The notes under the pieces: model-generated | The model's input: only the letters and a program-made list of their open reading frames with translations | Told to the model about the DNA's origin: nothing | Databases searched by the model: none | Program-made: the position numbers and the translations under genes | In this document: positions 23,224 through 35,971 of the stretch, piece by piece | Numbering within the stretch: the first letter of the stretch is position 1 | How the letters are laid out: every line of letters starts with the position of its first letter | From: Epiperipatus broadwayi | Taxonomy: Eukaryota; Onychophora; Udeonychophora; Euonychophora; Peripatidae | Assembly (NCBI GenBank): GCA_028023455.1 | Contig: JAQFVV010000055.1 | Location: 6,974,030-7,038,029 of the forward strand | DNA: 64,000 nucleotides | Direction: 5' to 3'

Positions 23224-23286
23224 TGCCTAACGGTTAGCGTAGCTGCCTTCCAAGCAGCCGGCCCGGATTCGCTTCCCGGTCAACGC
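23224..23286 (+). pseudogene. tRNA-Gly(TCC)-derived pseudogene
   Basis: CCTAACGGTTAGCGTAGC is followed by the anticodon arm CTGCCTTCCAAGCAG (TCC) and a T-arm and 3' acceptor ending GGTCAACGC. The 5' acceptor strand is lost, and GATTCGCTTC departs from box B. It complements 17079-17146, which keeps the 5' strand and lost the 3' one. Confidence 0.7.
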
Positions 23287-23754
23287 TTTGACATATAGAA
23301 AAAAAAATCCTTCAGTTTTTATCTTAATATTTGCTGCGATTTGTTTCCAAACGTCTCATTAGTTTGTTTTCATTGAAACATTAGTCAATACATTTCCACA
23401 GTTAATACATTGTGGCAAATTTTATTTTGTTTTATAAAAATCAATTCGAATGCAATAAATTATTCTTGATAATAGTAAATGAAACTATTCTCCATTTTAC
23501 TTTTTTGCTACTAATTCGCTTTAAGTATTGGGATTTTCAGAAATTTCATTACACGGATGTGTATTATGGGAATTTTCTTTTACTCTTATTCCCAAAAGAA
23601 ATTACTAATTTGCTTTGTTTACTCATGATTAACCAATAAATACGAACTAAATAATAACAATAAGAGGGCATTTCCTGAAATCTCTACATGCAGGGGGTAA
23701 AAAAGGTTCCAAGAAAAAAAGCTTATAACAAAAAACAAACAAAACAAGAACTTG

Positions 23755-24050
23755 AGCATTCCATCATCAGATTTTCAATTGGATGGACGGTTGAAGAGTT
23801 GGAGTAGTTTGAAGCCTGTCCATTAAAGTATGAGGTTTGGCTATCTTAATATATATCTGAGCACTTGTAGCATATATGTGTAGAGATGGTAATCTGGACC
23901 AACTGATGATTGCTGGTTTAGCATAAAATAGGTATTGGTGATTATTTATCTTTTCAACATGTGTTCAAGTGTATCAGTGATATGAGATAATGTGGAGAGT
24001 GGTGGGTCATGTGAAAGCCTGTGCTCATATACCCTATATATATATAAATA
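23755..24050 (+). repeat. HHR1 SINE/retrozyme-like element
   Basis: Reverse-orientation copy of the unit at 13610-13975, beginning with the CATCATCAGATTTTCAATTG segment and ending near CTCATATACCC. Confidence 0.7.
23884..23951 (+). ncRNA. hammerhead relic, HHR1 family
   Basis: Stem I is AGAT, GTAATC, TGG, ACCAA against TTGGT, GATTAT, ATCT. CTGATGA is intact, but the second box reads AAAA instead of GAAA and the stem III hairpin is shortened. Confidence 0.68.
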
Positions 24051-24059
24051 AAAGGAAAA

Positions 24060-27000
24060 CACCGTAAATGTAAAAATCGTTAACTTTATTAATGAATTTC
24101 AATGAAATACAAAATTGTGAAATTGAACAAGCAGCACAATGATTCGTTAATAATTAATAACATCAAGTACTTAAAAAACCAAAGAAATAAATAATGTTTA
24201 AAAATAATACTAATTACCTTTTAATTGGTATAATGTTATTTGTTTTAATTTCTTTCTTCGTTTGGTTATAATTTACTCTAAGTTTTCTATTCAGTTAGCA
24301 AACCGGTTTTTAGGTTAGATTTAGAAATTAATTTTCTATTTTCTAATAAGATCGCACCACAAATACATTGATATAAATTATTATTAATAGATATTATCTA
24401 GGAAGAAATAATGATTATTAGAGGCATTTCATTTGTTATATTTCATTAAAATTTGAAATTAAATACAGATAGCATAACAACAAAACATAAGTCTTGACTG
24501 CAGTGGGAACTGAGAATTTAAAATTATCAGAAGTGAAATAAAATAGTTGGTGTGTAGACATGTATAGTTGTGGGATGCATCCATTATTCAAGGCCTTGCA
24601 GTATGCATGTACCTGCATGCCTATGATTTGGGTTCTTTACAGTGGTATATATGGGAATTCTACAGTAATCTGCCGAATCTCTCCTTTTTTAAATAATTTA
24701 TCATCTTTTGACAGGTACTGACTGCTAGTGCTTATATCTTTTTGTGACCTAAAGATTGAGAAATGCTGCTCTCTATCCTAAGACCGAGAAATCAGAGGAC
24801 CTAAGATCCTAAGAACAATTCTCACTCTATTCTAGAGCCCAGGACTGAAGGAAGGGTCATCACTGCCCTTATGCAAACTAGTAATTGATACCCCTGCCCC
24901 CTCAAAAAATAAAAACAAATTCTACATGATTTTATATACATTTTAATATTTTATTAAAAGATTAAAAAAAATTACTATTACATAATTACAAATTTATTTT
25001 CTGAGTTTTTACAGAACTAAATTTAGATACAATAGCATCAACACTTAAGAATATTGCATACATTATTCTCTATACCCATCACTGACAAATTTACTAGCCA
25101 AACTTTTTATAAATTTTAACTTAGAAAATGATCTCTCTCCATTCGCTACACTTGTAGGAAGAGTTAGTAATATTCTTAATATGTACAAATTTGGGTATGA
25201 AATGGCCAAATCATTTTCATGAATATAAGTTAGAACATTAAATGGATTTTTGAATTGAAATCACTCATTTGAAAATACATTTTTAGGGCACGAGATAGTT
25301 ATCTAAGATAACATCCTCTACTAAATATCAATCTTATTACCACAAAAGTAATTAATTCTATAAATCTTCATAGTAAATTTTATTTATACATGTTATATGC
25401 GAGCATTTATATGAAAAATATATTTTAAAAACTTATTATTGTGTCTATTTAAATATGATGTAAATGTCAGCGTGTGCATACACATATATCTAAATTTTTA
25501 AACATTTATAGTATTTTTTATATACCAAACTGAAATGTTTAATCATGTATTTATTATTTTATACGATGATTGTAATATAAGTCAATTGTACTGCATATTT
25601 ATGTGTACGCATATATGTCAATGCTTGTCAAATAGAACATTTATGCAAATTTTAATCATTTTTGTCATTATTAAGTGTCAATTGAAATATATTAATTGTA
25701 CATTATAAATCACGCATCTGTGCACATATATATGTAAACCACCTTATAGTAACTTTAATTTTGTATGTTAATCAAAATCAGAAGGCTTAATTGATATGTG
25801 AAGAACCATAATACCATTTTTTTTGTTAATAAACTTGTATTCAACTGTTAAAAATTGTATTAAATCATCATTTCTTGGTCACATACAGTAATAGAGCTTA
25901 TGTTTCTGAGCTAGATTCGTGCACGGAATGAATATATAAATGGGAATGTGTATTTAGTGCTTTTGGGCATCCAGGATGATGTCATCATCCTGGTTGGTGC
26001 AAAAGAGAATACTCTTTAAAGTCCATGCACTACATTTGATTTTAGTTTAGTCTTATTAGAAATTAAGTTTATAGTTGGCCAGTACAAGTGGCCTGAGCAT
26101 TGATGATGATCAGCATGTTTTTGTATTCCAGCATTATTTAGATTTTCTGGTTATGCATTCTAATGGTTAGCACTTAAGTGGTGCATCCAAGTTATGTGTA
26201 AATAATTGCCCAAGCTGGCAAAGGCTCAATAGTTAGCCTGGTCTACAAAAGACCCATTTCCAATCGTCACCAGATTGAGTTGATTTTATAAATTATTGTG
26301 GATCATTCATGATGATGAATGGTTATTATTTTGAGTATTACTAATTTTTACTAATTATAATGCTGGTTGGTGGATTTATAATTACACTTGTAGTTGCTCT
26401 TCTGGGTTAACCGGCTGATCTCACAGAGTTCTTTCATGGATCTCATGCTCTCTAATATTTTGTTTATATATTTTGATATTATACCTTACTTTTAAGATTT
26501 GATTTTAAATTGATTGTGAGTAATGATGATATTTCATCGCCCCAGATTCACTCCTTTTTTCCTACCACCCCATCCTGTTACAATACACACTTAATTGTTG
26601 CATTAAAAGTTTATGTCATTACTGTAAATAGTTTTATCATTGTGTACACTAATATAAATATTGTTTTACTGATCCTATTTTGTATACAATATGTATCTTA
26701 TTTATGTATTGCCCCCCCCCCCCCATAAAAAGTTATCTTTGTGCTGTTTTTAAAATTAATTAGAAAACCGTGATTTTTTCAAAATTGTTACAAGTATTTC
26801 AAACACTAAAAAAATTTGGGGAAGACATCTTGGATTTTTTTTTAAAATTTTGCTTGATACGGTAAATTTAAGATATTATTTTTAGAAACCAATAAAAATT
26901 TTGAAGTTATGTATTATTATTTTAGAGATACCAAATAACCATCACAATATATATGTAAATAGCATGAATAGTAATAGTAAAATGGACTTTTCCATTTCGC

Positions 27001-27280
27001 ATCACATGAAATATGGATCACGTAAATCCCGCATAAGAAAATATAATTGAGAATATCATAAGATAAAAACAAACCACAGGAAATTATAATTGGCAAATTG
27101 CATTTCAAGAAATGATTATTTTATTATGTTTATATTTCATTACTTTGTAGAAATAATGAATCAATTCACATTACTTAACATTTGTAACAACAAAAATGTA
27201 GTCTTAATTCTGCACTGTTTTTACACCCCTCTCGTATCCGCACCTCATGCCTTGCTTACTGCCTTCCACTGGCCCTGCAA
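24060..27280. other. no gene seen
   Basis: AT-rich. Holds a 14-base C run near 26711-26724, the short palindrome at 25974 and a relic of the 95-bp repeat near 24780. No coding similarity found. Confidence 0.5.
25974..25994. repeat. 21-bp perfect palindrome
   Basis: CAGGATGATG, a central T, and CATCATCCTG. Isolated; no known operator or element end. Confidence 0.6.
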
Positions 27281-27283
27281 GAG

Positions 27284-27510
27284 CCATCTACTGTAAGACT
27301 GAGTAATCAATGGATATCAGATGATATAATGCTACAATATCACTCATATGCTTCCAAGAGTAGTTCCTTTCATTCTATTCTAATGACATCTACTATAAAC
27401 CTGAGAAATCAAGACATCAAAGTGCTGTATCATTTCTAAGCTTCCAGGAACAGTTCTCTTCATTCCAATCTAGAGCTATCTACTATTGAGTTTGACTAAA
27501 CAACAGATAC
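27284..27510 (+). repeat. degenerate tandem repeat, period about 95 bp
   Basis: CATCTACT(G)TA...CTGAG(T/A)AATCAA and GCTTCCA(A)G...AGTTC segments recur at 27284, 27387 and 27475 (partial). A related stretch (GAGAAATCAGAGGACCTAAG) is at 24780-24840. Confidence 0.6.
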
Positions 27511-27514
27511 TAGA

Positions 27515-28670
27515 TGGAAAAAGTAGATAAGTTGATCAAAGAAAAAAATTAGAATAAATAAGAAAAGTTATATAAGAATAAAAATTATACAAAATGTGAA
27601 AGGATGCATGTTATAGGAAAAGGAGTTTACTCTTTTTGATGCAAAGACAGGAACTTTAAATAGCAGAGAAAGAAGACAAAAATGGAATAAGGATTTGACT
27701 TGCATATGAAGTTTATGGGAAGATAGGAAAGCATTGAACATTTTTTTTTTTTAGAGTGCGGAATGTTGGAAGAGGATCAGAAATAATTTAAAAGAAAAAA
27801 AAAAAAAGTAAAAAAAATAAAATTTTACGATTTTTCGTTTAAGGCTTTGTAACAAAATGAGAATATGAGGATGAGATAATGGATCGATCCAACAGCTTTT
27901 ACTAAAATGATATAGTAAGAACAAAGAAAGAAATCAGAGCTGGAAAAGTAACTGGATAAGAGATAAGAAATAATTAAGCTTATTGGGATACATAAAGAAA
28001 GTGGAGGAAAAAAAAAATTAACATAGCTAATAAGATTATTGTGTCTATACTCAAAGACTTCTGACTATCTTTAACGAAAAGCCATTTTACATCACATATC
28101 ATTTAAAAATTAAATGCTTTATATTATGGATTGAGAGTATATTTTTCCTATTTTCTTGTTAATCATACGAGATATTTCTAAAGAAAATAGTCATAAGCTA
28201 TATTTGTGACTCTATAAAAATGCTTAAACAGATACTTTTAGTGTTCGATTTTTATTCATGAAGGCAAATGAAAAGGATTATTTTATATGAACATTCATTT
28301 GTTAAATGGTTATATAAAATAATTCTCAATGGTAAAGAATTTACTATCTATGCCCATGACCTTGAATCCATTCTAATCTGAGTCAGACAAAACAAAAATT
28401 TTTTGTGAGATTTCAAGTAAACCAAGATGACGCCCTGTATTTTTGAAAAATCTATAGTTTTGAGGGCCTATAATCTACAAAAGATGTGTTAGTTGTTGAA
28501 TTAAAACAAATTTAATAAATTGATTGTTAAATTAAAAAAAAAGAATAAATTCCAATAAATTTCATTAAGAAGCTTTATTTAATTTTTTTTTATACTTACA
28601 ACGTGGGAAGCAACGAGATGTTTTTAACATTGTCGTACTTTGATTCAATTCAGCATGTTTCTTTGTGTCA
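27515..28670. other. no gene seen; left flank of element A
   Basis: Purine-rich 27530-28050 (AGAAAGAAAT type), then ordinary AT-rich DNA up to the GTAG target site. Confidence 0.5.
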
Positions 28671-28674
28671 GTAG

Positions 28675-30264
28675 GGTACCAGATCGATCCGCAGAAATAT
28701 TGTACTTACACTGTAAACGTTTTGCTGGTATCAAACTTCTTCATAATACATTTTATAATCTTATTTAACTATAAATGTTACGTGAACGAACCGGCACGTT
28801 CGAGCAAAATGGGAAATATTACTGATAGCTTTAACTATCAACAATACCCAAGATCAGATCGTGGCCCACCTCGGCTGCTAGATTCAAACCCCTACTATCC
28901 AAACACTTTGTTTTGGAGTAAACCCCGGGCGCCAACTAGTCTATGACTAACGTATTTGGACAGAAGGCTCATAATCCAGTGCTCGAAACAATCCTCAAAA
29001 CTAGACCACTCTAATTTTAATCAATAATGAAATATAGTTTAATTAGTGATGATAGAATGGATAAAAGATTGGTAAAAGAATTGACCGACAAAATAAGGCT
29101 TAAATTTGAAGACAATTTATTAACATTAATTATACTAAATATACATATTTTTATAAATTTTTACTAACATAATATTGGTATTTTTAATCACGCGTATATT
29201 TGATTCACACACTATAATATATCTTATGAAAAAGCATAAATAATATTTGACGTTTATAAATCATATAGCATTCACAAACACGCACATCAATAGTTCATTT
29301 TATGAATGCTTATAGGGTTCAAATTACTTGTTTCTGGAGGATTTACGAATTAATGCGGTGGCTACTATATATTAATGAGAATAAGAAAATGTTTTACCTA
29401 GGATTTTTGGAACAGGGATATTGCTTGCTGTTAGCTGCTGCTGAAGTATATCTAACCGGTTAGATTTGAAGTTTCTTTCTTATTCATCGGTATTATTTCT
29501 GGAGACAGTCGAACATGGACGGAGGATTTCTGAGCTGTTAAGCAGACATTATTTCACAGGCAGGTTTTGCTGTTTCACTGGATTAGGGCTAAAGTAAGAT
29601 CGTAGGTTCCCAAAAGCTGCTCAGCACTGCATTTCTGGATACATAATAAACTGCAGTTATCTCTAGACTAGACTAAAAACTAGACTGAAAAACTGAACAT
29701 CCGATAAACATCTGGCTATTTATCTATGCAAAGTGTTTTTGTTTTAATGTCCGCCAGCAATGTGTTGTCAAAATTCCTTTAGTAGCTAATCCTTTTTAAT
29801 CTTGTTGTTGGGTATTTTAATTAGCAGTCATCACAAACGTGGTTTTATAATTTTGATTAGTAGCCACCGCTGTTTTTTAATAACTTCCATTTATTTTTTT
29901 AATATTTAATACGCATACATTTTTATTTACCATCGCACATATATACGCATTTATTCTAATAAACTCGAATGAAGAGATTTATATTTTAACTTATAATAAA
30001 TAAAACTAAATATTAGATTATATAATAAATAAAACTCTTTAACGTCTCCTATTAAACTGTTTTTTTCTACAGGAAAACTCCCCCTCCCCCCTTTTAATTA
30101 ATTAATTTTTATTTCAAGAACTCTTAAACTTTTAATTATTTATTTTAACGAATAATAATAAGAAAAAAAACCTCTTTACTTCTTTTATAAACTTTTATGA
30201 AAGATTTTTAGTTTAATAATTTTTTTAGATAAAATTATTATGTGCCAATTTCAATATTGGTACA
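28675..30264 (-). repeat. 3' LTR of element A
   Basis: This 1590-bp long terminal repeat matches 32788-34327 along its whole length with scattered substitutions and small indels. Its outermost dinucleotide is GG instead of TG, a likely point mutation. On the element's own strand it is the downstream (3') LTR. Confidence 0.9.
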
Positions 30265-31674
30265 TTGAACCCTCCTTCGTTTGAGAGTAAAATGTGTCAT
30301 TTTTGACCATTTTATCTCTGACAACTTTAATTCTTAATATTATTATTTTTCTAAGTTTGCTTTTTTAATATCTTTCACATTTCATACTAAGGGCAATCTT
30401 CAATTATGCTTTACTTCTTTCTATGCTGAATACATTGCTTACAATGTTCTGAGTCCTGGATAGTGACCACCGGGACAAATTTTGTGGCACAGGGATTTTT
30501 TGGAAACGAAGGCAGATTCACTGACTTGTATAAAAAACCGAAGCTTCATTTGCCAGGTTTCTACTGAACTTGGAAAAAGAAAGGGTCATGGCAAATGGCA
30601 GAAATTATCAACTGTCCATTTTTTGACTTACGCTTTGGAAAATGAGGTACGAGATATGGGGATTCTCCCCTGAAGAAGTGACTTATGGCTCATACTGGAT
30701 TTTCCCAGTGCGCATTTTAAAAGAGAAATGATCCCTGCCAATGTTACGGGTACTAAAATTTATCCAGTAGACAGCTTTAAACTTATCCTTAACTAAACTT
30801 ATTTCTATACTACCCTCATTCCTTTTAGTTTCAAACCTTTATACACTCTTAATACAACTTAGATTGACTATATTTTTATTTATTAATCTTACATTATTTT
30901 TAATTCACACGAACATTACTTATAATATTATCTTTAAGCCATTACAAACATTATTTTACATATTTATTTAATCTTACAATACTATTCTACACTATCATGG
31001 ACATCAGTTTACAGATTTATTTATATTACGATATTATTTTTTTAAACCCATATGAACATTATCCATATTTATTTATATTACAATATTATTTTTTTCTTAA
31101 ACTATCACTTTAATTTCCTTATTTAACGTGTGTATATTCAGAAAACTATTTCATTTTACTGCTCTTTATTATTATACAAAGATTTTATTGGACTTGATTA
31201 CTTTAAACCATTTATTTACTTCCTTTTATTAACTTTCGTATATTCAAAACTATTTTATTTGAACGTGCGTGTACTCAGAAAAAAAACTTACTTTCTTATG
31301 ATTCATTATTATGCAAATATCTATTTGACTAATTTGATTTTATTCTAGAAATTCCATTATCTTTTTCATTTATTTAATTCTACAGGCTTTACTTTTAAAA
31401 CATTAATTTGACCCATTTATTTATAAACATTTTTCTTTATTAATCTGTGTGTGGAGAGGGAAAAAGAAAAAAATCTTTTTTTCTACGAAGCCTCCGTTAT
31501 TATTACTTTCAAACATTTAATTTATTATTCAGTTATTTTTATTATCTTAGTTTTAAATAGAAGTTTCAGATTTAAACTTCTCAGATTTATTTACTTTAGA
31601 ATAATCATATTCATGCTCATTGTCCATTTCCGGTCCTTTTTATTTCCTTTACTATTCCACCCATTTACTAACTT
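30265..31674. other. interior of element A without recognisable pol
   Basis: The interior between the gag remnant and the 3' LTR is extremely AT-rich with many short frames. A somewhat richer patch at 30450-30760 contains a 63-codon plus-strand frame that I do not recognise. No RT, integrase or protease motif is visible on either strand. Confidence 0.5.
30270..30278 (-). promoter_or_regulatory. polypurine tract of element A
   Basis: On the minus strand GAAGGAGGG lies five nucleotides before the 3' LTR, in the position expected for the plus-strand primer of reverse transcription. Confidence 0.6.
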
Positions 31675-32390
31675 TTAAACTTTATCAGGCAGTTCCTTCT
31701 TTCTTTCTACTAACTCACTAATATAAATCATACTCCACATTCTCACTTTTATCTCTCGATTAAAATCTATTTTATCTCTTTCTGTTCTATTTTCTGCCTT
31801 GTAAATTAGAAAACCTTTAAGCTTCACGGACCTCCGTATTTTTCCTAACTGTGAATATCTTTTTCTATGCTTTCCTTTTATTTTAAATCTACGTTTAAAA
31901 CAAACACAAACTTTTACTTTAACCTTTTTAAATTTTTGTAAAAACTTTTCAACGCTATGTTCTACCTTGAACTTGTGTCTCTTCTATTTCTTGATCTACA
32001 TTTGTTTCTACTTCCTGTATTACAATGCTATCTGATTCTAATTCAATTTCTATCTCTTTTATCACCTCAACTTCCTGACTTTCTTTAACTAAATCTACCT
32101 CTATGATATCTTGGCTTTTCTCTACCTTTTTCGTAATTTCACATCTTATTTCTCTTACTTCTGCTCTGAGTTCCTTAATTTCTTCTTTGACCTGACTAAT
32201 TTCTTCCTTCGGTTCTAGCTGGCTTTGATTTCTCGTATTTCTGCTTTGAATTCAACTTGGAGCTCTTGTCGGCTTGCTGACTTTGCTCAAATTTTTGCAT
32301 CATATTCATCATCATTCGCATTTCAGATACTTCCTCATTTTTCACTAACTGTGGATTTTTAAAATATATTGGGCTTTCTACCGGCTCCAT
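31675..32390 (-). pseudogene. gag-like gene of element A, frameshifted
   Basis: Three minus-strand open segments follow one another. 32390 to 32196 starts MEPVESPIYF and is rich in Met, Lys and Gln. A frameshift near 32197 leads into a strongly acidic, coiled-coil-like segment (for example EEISQVKEEIKELRAEVREI) ending in TAG at 31955. A further segment (about 31953 to 31675) is Lys/Arg-rich, with clusters such as FKRRFKIKGKHRKRYSQ. The order of acidic coiled coil then basic stretch resembles a Ty3-type Gag without a CCHC knuckle. No continuous protein remains. The position, just downstream of the primer binding site, supports Gag. Confidence 0.6.
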
Positions 32391-32767
32391 TTCTTTATTG
32401 ATAGTTACGCTATTACTTATTTTTTTAAAATTATCTTTTGCATTAACAAATCAAATATTATTTATTTTTCTTACTAAGATGGAAACATACGCTGACTCCA
32501 CCCCCTTTGTCCATTTTTCTCTATCCGTTCCTAACGCTTTAGCTCCGCCCAAAATATCAACTGTCTCTGATTTAACAGAATTTATTTTAACCAACGTAAA
32601 TAGCATAAATCTCTTTTCATTTAAAGAAGAAAAAAAAAGGTTTCGGTCAATTCTTTTTTTTTTAAAGTTAAACCACTTTAAATATGTAATTTAGCTTTTC
32701 TTTAAGGTTTTTATTTTTAAACAAGAAACAAAGTATTTAATTAACTGTCATATATGACAGTAGGTTT

Positions 32768-32785
32768 GCCCCATGTTGGGTGCCA
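32768..32785 (-). promoter_or_regulatory. primer binding site, tRNA-Lys type (element A)
   Basis: On the minus strand the sequence TGGCACCCAACATGGGGC begins two nucleotides inside the 5' LTR. It differs by two transitions from the usual tRNA-Lys complement that begins TGGCGCCCAACGTGGGG. This fixes the polarity of element A. Confidence 0.85.
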
Positions 32786-32787
32786 TT

Positions 32788-34327
32788 TGTACCAGATCAA
32801 TCCGCAGAAATATTGTACTTACACTGTAAATGTAAGCTTCTTCATAATACATTTATAATCTTATTTAATTATAAATGTTACGTGAATGAACCGGCACGTT
32901 TGAGCAAAATGGGAAATATTACTGATAGCTTTAACTATCAACAATACCCACAATCACATCAGGCCCACCTCGGCCGCTAGATTCAAACCCTATTATCCAA
33001 ACACTTTATTTGTTTCAGAGTAAACCCCAGGTGCCAGCTAGTCTATGACTAACATATTTGGACAGTAGGCTCATAATCTAGCGCTCGAAACAATCCTCAA
33101 AACTAGACCACTCTAATTTTAATCAATAATGAAATAGTTTAATTAGTGGTAATAGAATGAATAAAAGATTGGTAAAAAGAATTGACTGACAAAATAAGGC
33201 TTAAATTTAAAGACAATTTATTAACATTAATTATACTAAATATACATACTTTTATAAATTTTTACTAACATAATATTGGTATTTATAATCACGCATATAT
33301 TTGATTCACACACTATATCTTATGAGAAAGCATAAATAATATTTGACGTTTATAAATCATATAGTATTCACAAACACGCACATCAATAGTTCATTTTATG
33401 CATGCTTATAGAGTTCAAATTACTTGTCTCTGGAGGATTTACGAATTAATGCGGTGGCTACTATATATTGAGAATAAGAAAATGTTTTACCTAGGATTTT
33501 TGGAACGTGGATATTGCTTGCTGTTAGCTGCTGCTGATGAAGTATATCTAACCGGTTAGATTTGAAGTTTCTTTTTTATTCATCGGTATTAATTCTGGAG
33601 ACAGTTGAACATGGACAAAGGATTTCTGAGCTGTTAAGCAGACATTATTTCATGGGCAGGTTTCACTGGACTAAGGCTAAAGTAAGATCGTAGGTTCCCA
33701 AAAGCTGCTCAGCACTGCATTTGTTTCTGGATACATAATAAACTGCGACTGAAAACTGAACATCCGATAAAAATCTGGCTATTTATCTATGCGAAGTGTT
33801 TTTGTTTTAATGTCCGCCGGCAATATGTGTTGTCGAAATTCCTTTAGTAGCTAATCTTTTTTAATCTTCTTGTTGGGTATTTTAATTAGCAGTCATCACA
33901 GTGTTGTTTTATAATTTTGATTAGTAGCCATTGCTGTGTTTTTTAATAACTTCCATTTATTTTTTTAATATTTAATACGCATACATTTATTTTTATTTAC
34001 CATCGCACATATATACGCATTTATTCTAATAAACTCGAATGAAAAGAGATTTATATTTTAACTTATAATAAATAAAACTCTTTAACGTTTCCTATAAAAC
34101 TTTTAGTTTTTTCTACAGGAAAACTCCCCTCCCCCCTTTTAATTAATTAATTGTAAGTTTTATTTCAAGAACTCTTAAACTTTTAATTATTTATTTTAAC
34201 GAATAATAATAATAAAAAAAAACTCTTTACTTCTTTTATAAACTTTTATGTTTTCTTTTATGAAAGATTTTTAGTTTAATAATTTTTTTAGATAAAATTA
34301 TTATGTGCCAATTTCAATATTGGTACA
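32788..34327 (-). repeat. 5' LTR of element A
   Basis: This 1540-bp copy has intact TG...CA ends (TGTACCA/TGGTACA). On the element's own strand it is the upstream (5') LTR, next to the primer binding site. It is about 50 bp shorter than its partner because of small indels. Confidence 0.9.
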
Positions 34328-34950
34328 GTAGTTTTTTTGGTAAATTGTCATAATGATAAAAATTTGGGACCTTCCTGTCATGGAATGTGATGCAGTGGCC
34401 CATTTCCAAAAATACGGGATCCTGATACCCCAGTATGCGTTAATGGTTACGATATGATTGCATGCCGCTGACATGAATAAAGTGTAAATATTATATTTAT
34501 ATATTTTTCCCATTTTTCTGTTAATAAGGTAATCCAAAAAAAAAAAAAGAAAATAAACTGTAAATATTGCAAGTAATTTTCTTACAATGATTTCTTTTTT
34601 TAAAATAACAATTATAAAAAATAAAATGTAATTATTAAATACAATGTTTTCTAGCAGGCATTTCTTTTGTAAACATTTTTTGGGGGCTCCCGAAACTGTA
34701 GATTTATCAAAAATATGGGCTGCCATCTTGGTTTATTTGAAAAGTTACAAGTATCGATGTTTTATAGTTGATTAATCACAAAACTAGCAATAATGCCTTT
34801 ATTTTCAACATCCTATGAAGATTATTGACAAAGTCTGTACACACAATGAATTATTTAAAGAGACGTTTTCATTTTGTTTTTAATCTTATTTTCTAATAAA
34901 GACTAATCAGTCAATTACACACGCACATATATGTACAAATTTTAAAAATA

Positions 34951-34956
34951 TTTATT
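34951..34956 (-). terminator. candidate polyadenylation signal of MAP3K7
   Basis: An AATAAA hexamer on the minus strand lies about 143 bp downstream of the MAP3K7 stop codon, in an AT-rich 3' UTR-like stretch. Other AATAAA-like hexamers occur by chance in such AT-rich DNA, so this is only the first good candidate. Confidence 0.35.
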
Positions 34957-35098
34957 ATAATAAAAAATTAATTGATAGCAATATCAAACGATTTTTGCAG
35001 TCAGTATACATTTTAAAAAGATATTTTTATATCATTTACATATTTTACATTAAAAAAAACTAATTCCGTATGATCAGGACCAAGATTATCAACATTTT

Positions 35099-35188
35099 TC
35101 ATGTTCCACTACCATGGCGTTTTTGTTGTTGAACCCTAATCATTTCTATTTGGCGTTTCAGATTCTTATACAGCATAATTAAACTTTC
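35099..35188 (-). CDS. MAP3K7: MAP3K7 (TAK1) terminal coding exon D with stop
   Basis: The exon is 90 nt: 29 codons and a TGA. It begins ESLIMLYKNLKRQIEMIR and ends with a QQQKR motif followed by HGSGT; the QQQKR-G ending is characteristic of the TAK1 C-terminus. The acceptor is a long pyrimidine tract ending TTTTCAG. Joined in phase 0 to exon C it gives a continuous coiled coil of the expected length with one extra residue relative to the vertebrate protein as I remember it. This marks the 3' end of the gene; the 3' UTR runs toward lower coordinates. Confidence 0.92.
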   Translation of the reverse strand, partial: ESLIMLYKNLKRQIEMIRVQQQKRHGSGT

Positions 35189-35971
35189 CTGAAAACAAAA
35201 TGAGAAAGAAAATAAGCATCAAAAATAAAATAAAAATGAATTCCAATATTAAAATCAGAAAGAGAGAGAAAAAATAAAATATATATTTTATAAATCTAAT
35301 ATAATTAAATATCTGGTAAAATGAAAATAGATACAGAAAAAAAGCATGCTAGGCAGTAATAAAATTAAATATTAAAAAACTACCTTTTCTGTGTGTATTT
35401 TCATTTTACGTTGGCTCAGAAAAGAAAAATTAGTAATAATATAATAATTAAATAATATAGAATCAGATGTCTTACAACTAAACAAACAATTATATAAACA
35501 AACAATACAACTTACACTTAAATTATCCAATCAATAAATCTACAATACTGTCTAGTAATTGAAATCCATCTGCGTACTTTAATTTAATTAAATAATACTG
35601 CAAATTTATTGCTGGATAATTTAAATGTAGATTGTTCTGTTATTTGTTTAATAAAACGATCATAACTTGTTTACAATGAATCAATAATGTCTCAAAAACT
35701 GATATTAGGTTTTTACGCTGATAAGAAAGGACTCATTTCTGTTTATTCCAATAAAATATTTTATAAAAACTATCCAAAATTCTGGATTATTACTGTATAT
35801 ATTAAAATAAAAAGAAATGAAAAACTGCACTTCAATGCATAAATGGCTCCTGTGAATCAACAAACCAGATGATTTTTAGCAGGCTTGCAAATAATTTTAG
35901 GGTTTCTCAAACATGTAAGCAATGATACGGAACAGTCAAGTCTGTAAACATTACTAAAATAATTCGCAAGC

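Larger units (their letters stand above)
28675..34327 (-). mobile_element. LTR retrotransposon A (Ty3-type, gag remnants only), minus strand
   Basis: Two long direct repeats (28675-30264 and 32788-34327) bound a 2.5-kb interior. The 3' copy in window orientation starts TGTACCA and ends TGGTACA, a perfect 7-bp terminal inverted repeat; the left copy has GG for the first TG. A 4-bp target duplication GTAG flanks the element (28671-28674 and 34328-34331). Polarity is minus: a primer binding site complementary to the tRNA-Lys 3' end lies 2 nt inside the right LTR, a purine tract lies against the left LTR, and the acidic gag-like reading frames are on the minus strand. I find no protease, reverse transcriptase, RNase H or integrase motifs, so it is non-autonomous or internally deleted. 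LTR divergence, including several indels, indicates an older insertion than element B. Confidence 0.88.

Noticed and set aside
28665-28946. A 93-codon frame at the start of element A's left LTR, partly repeated at 32780-32980
   Set aside because: The similarity is due to the LTRs; the two frames differ in length because of indels, so no conserved product.
34301-34726. A 141-codon minus-strand frame next to element A
   Set aside because: It starts outside and ends inside the LTR, is Ile/Phe-rich and shows no family motif; taken as chance in AT-rich DNA.
35384-35414. A 31-nt possible micro-exon on the minus strand with AG/GT-like borders between MAP3K7 exons C and D
   Set aside because: Exon C ends and exon D begins in phase 0 and together they match the family length; a 31-nt exon would break the frame.
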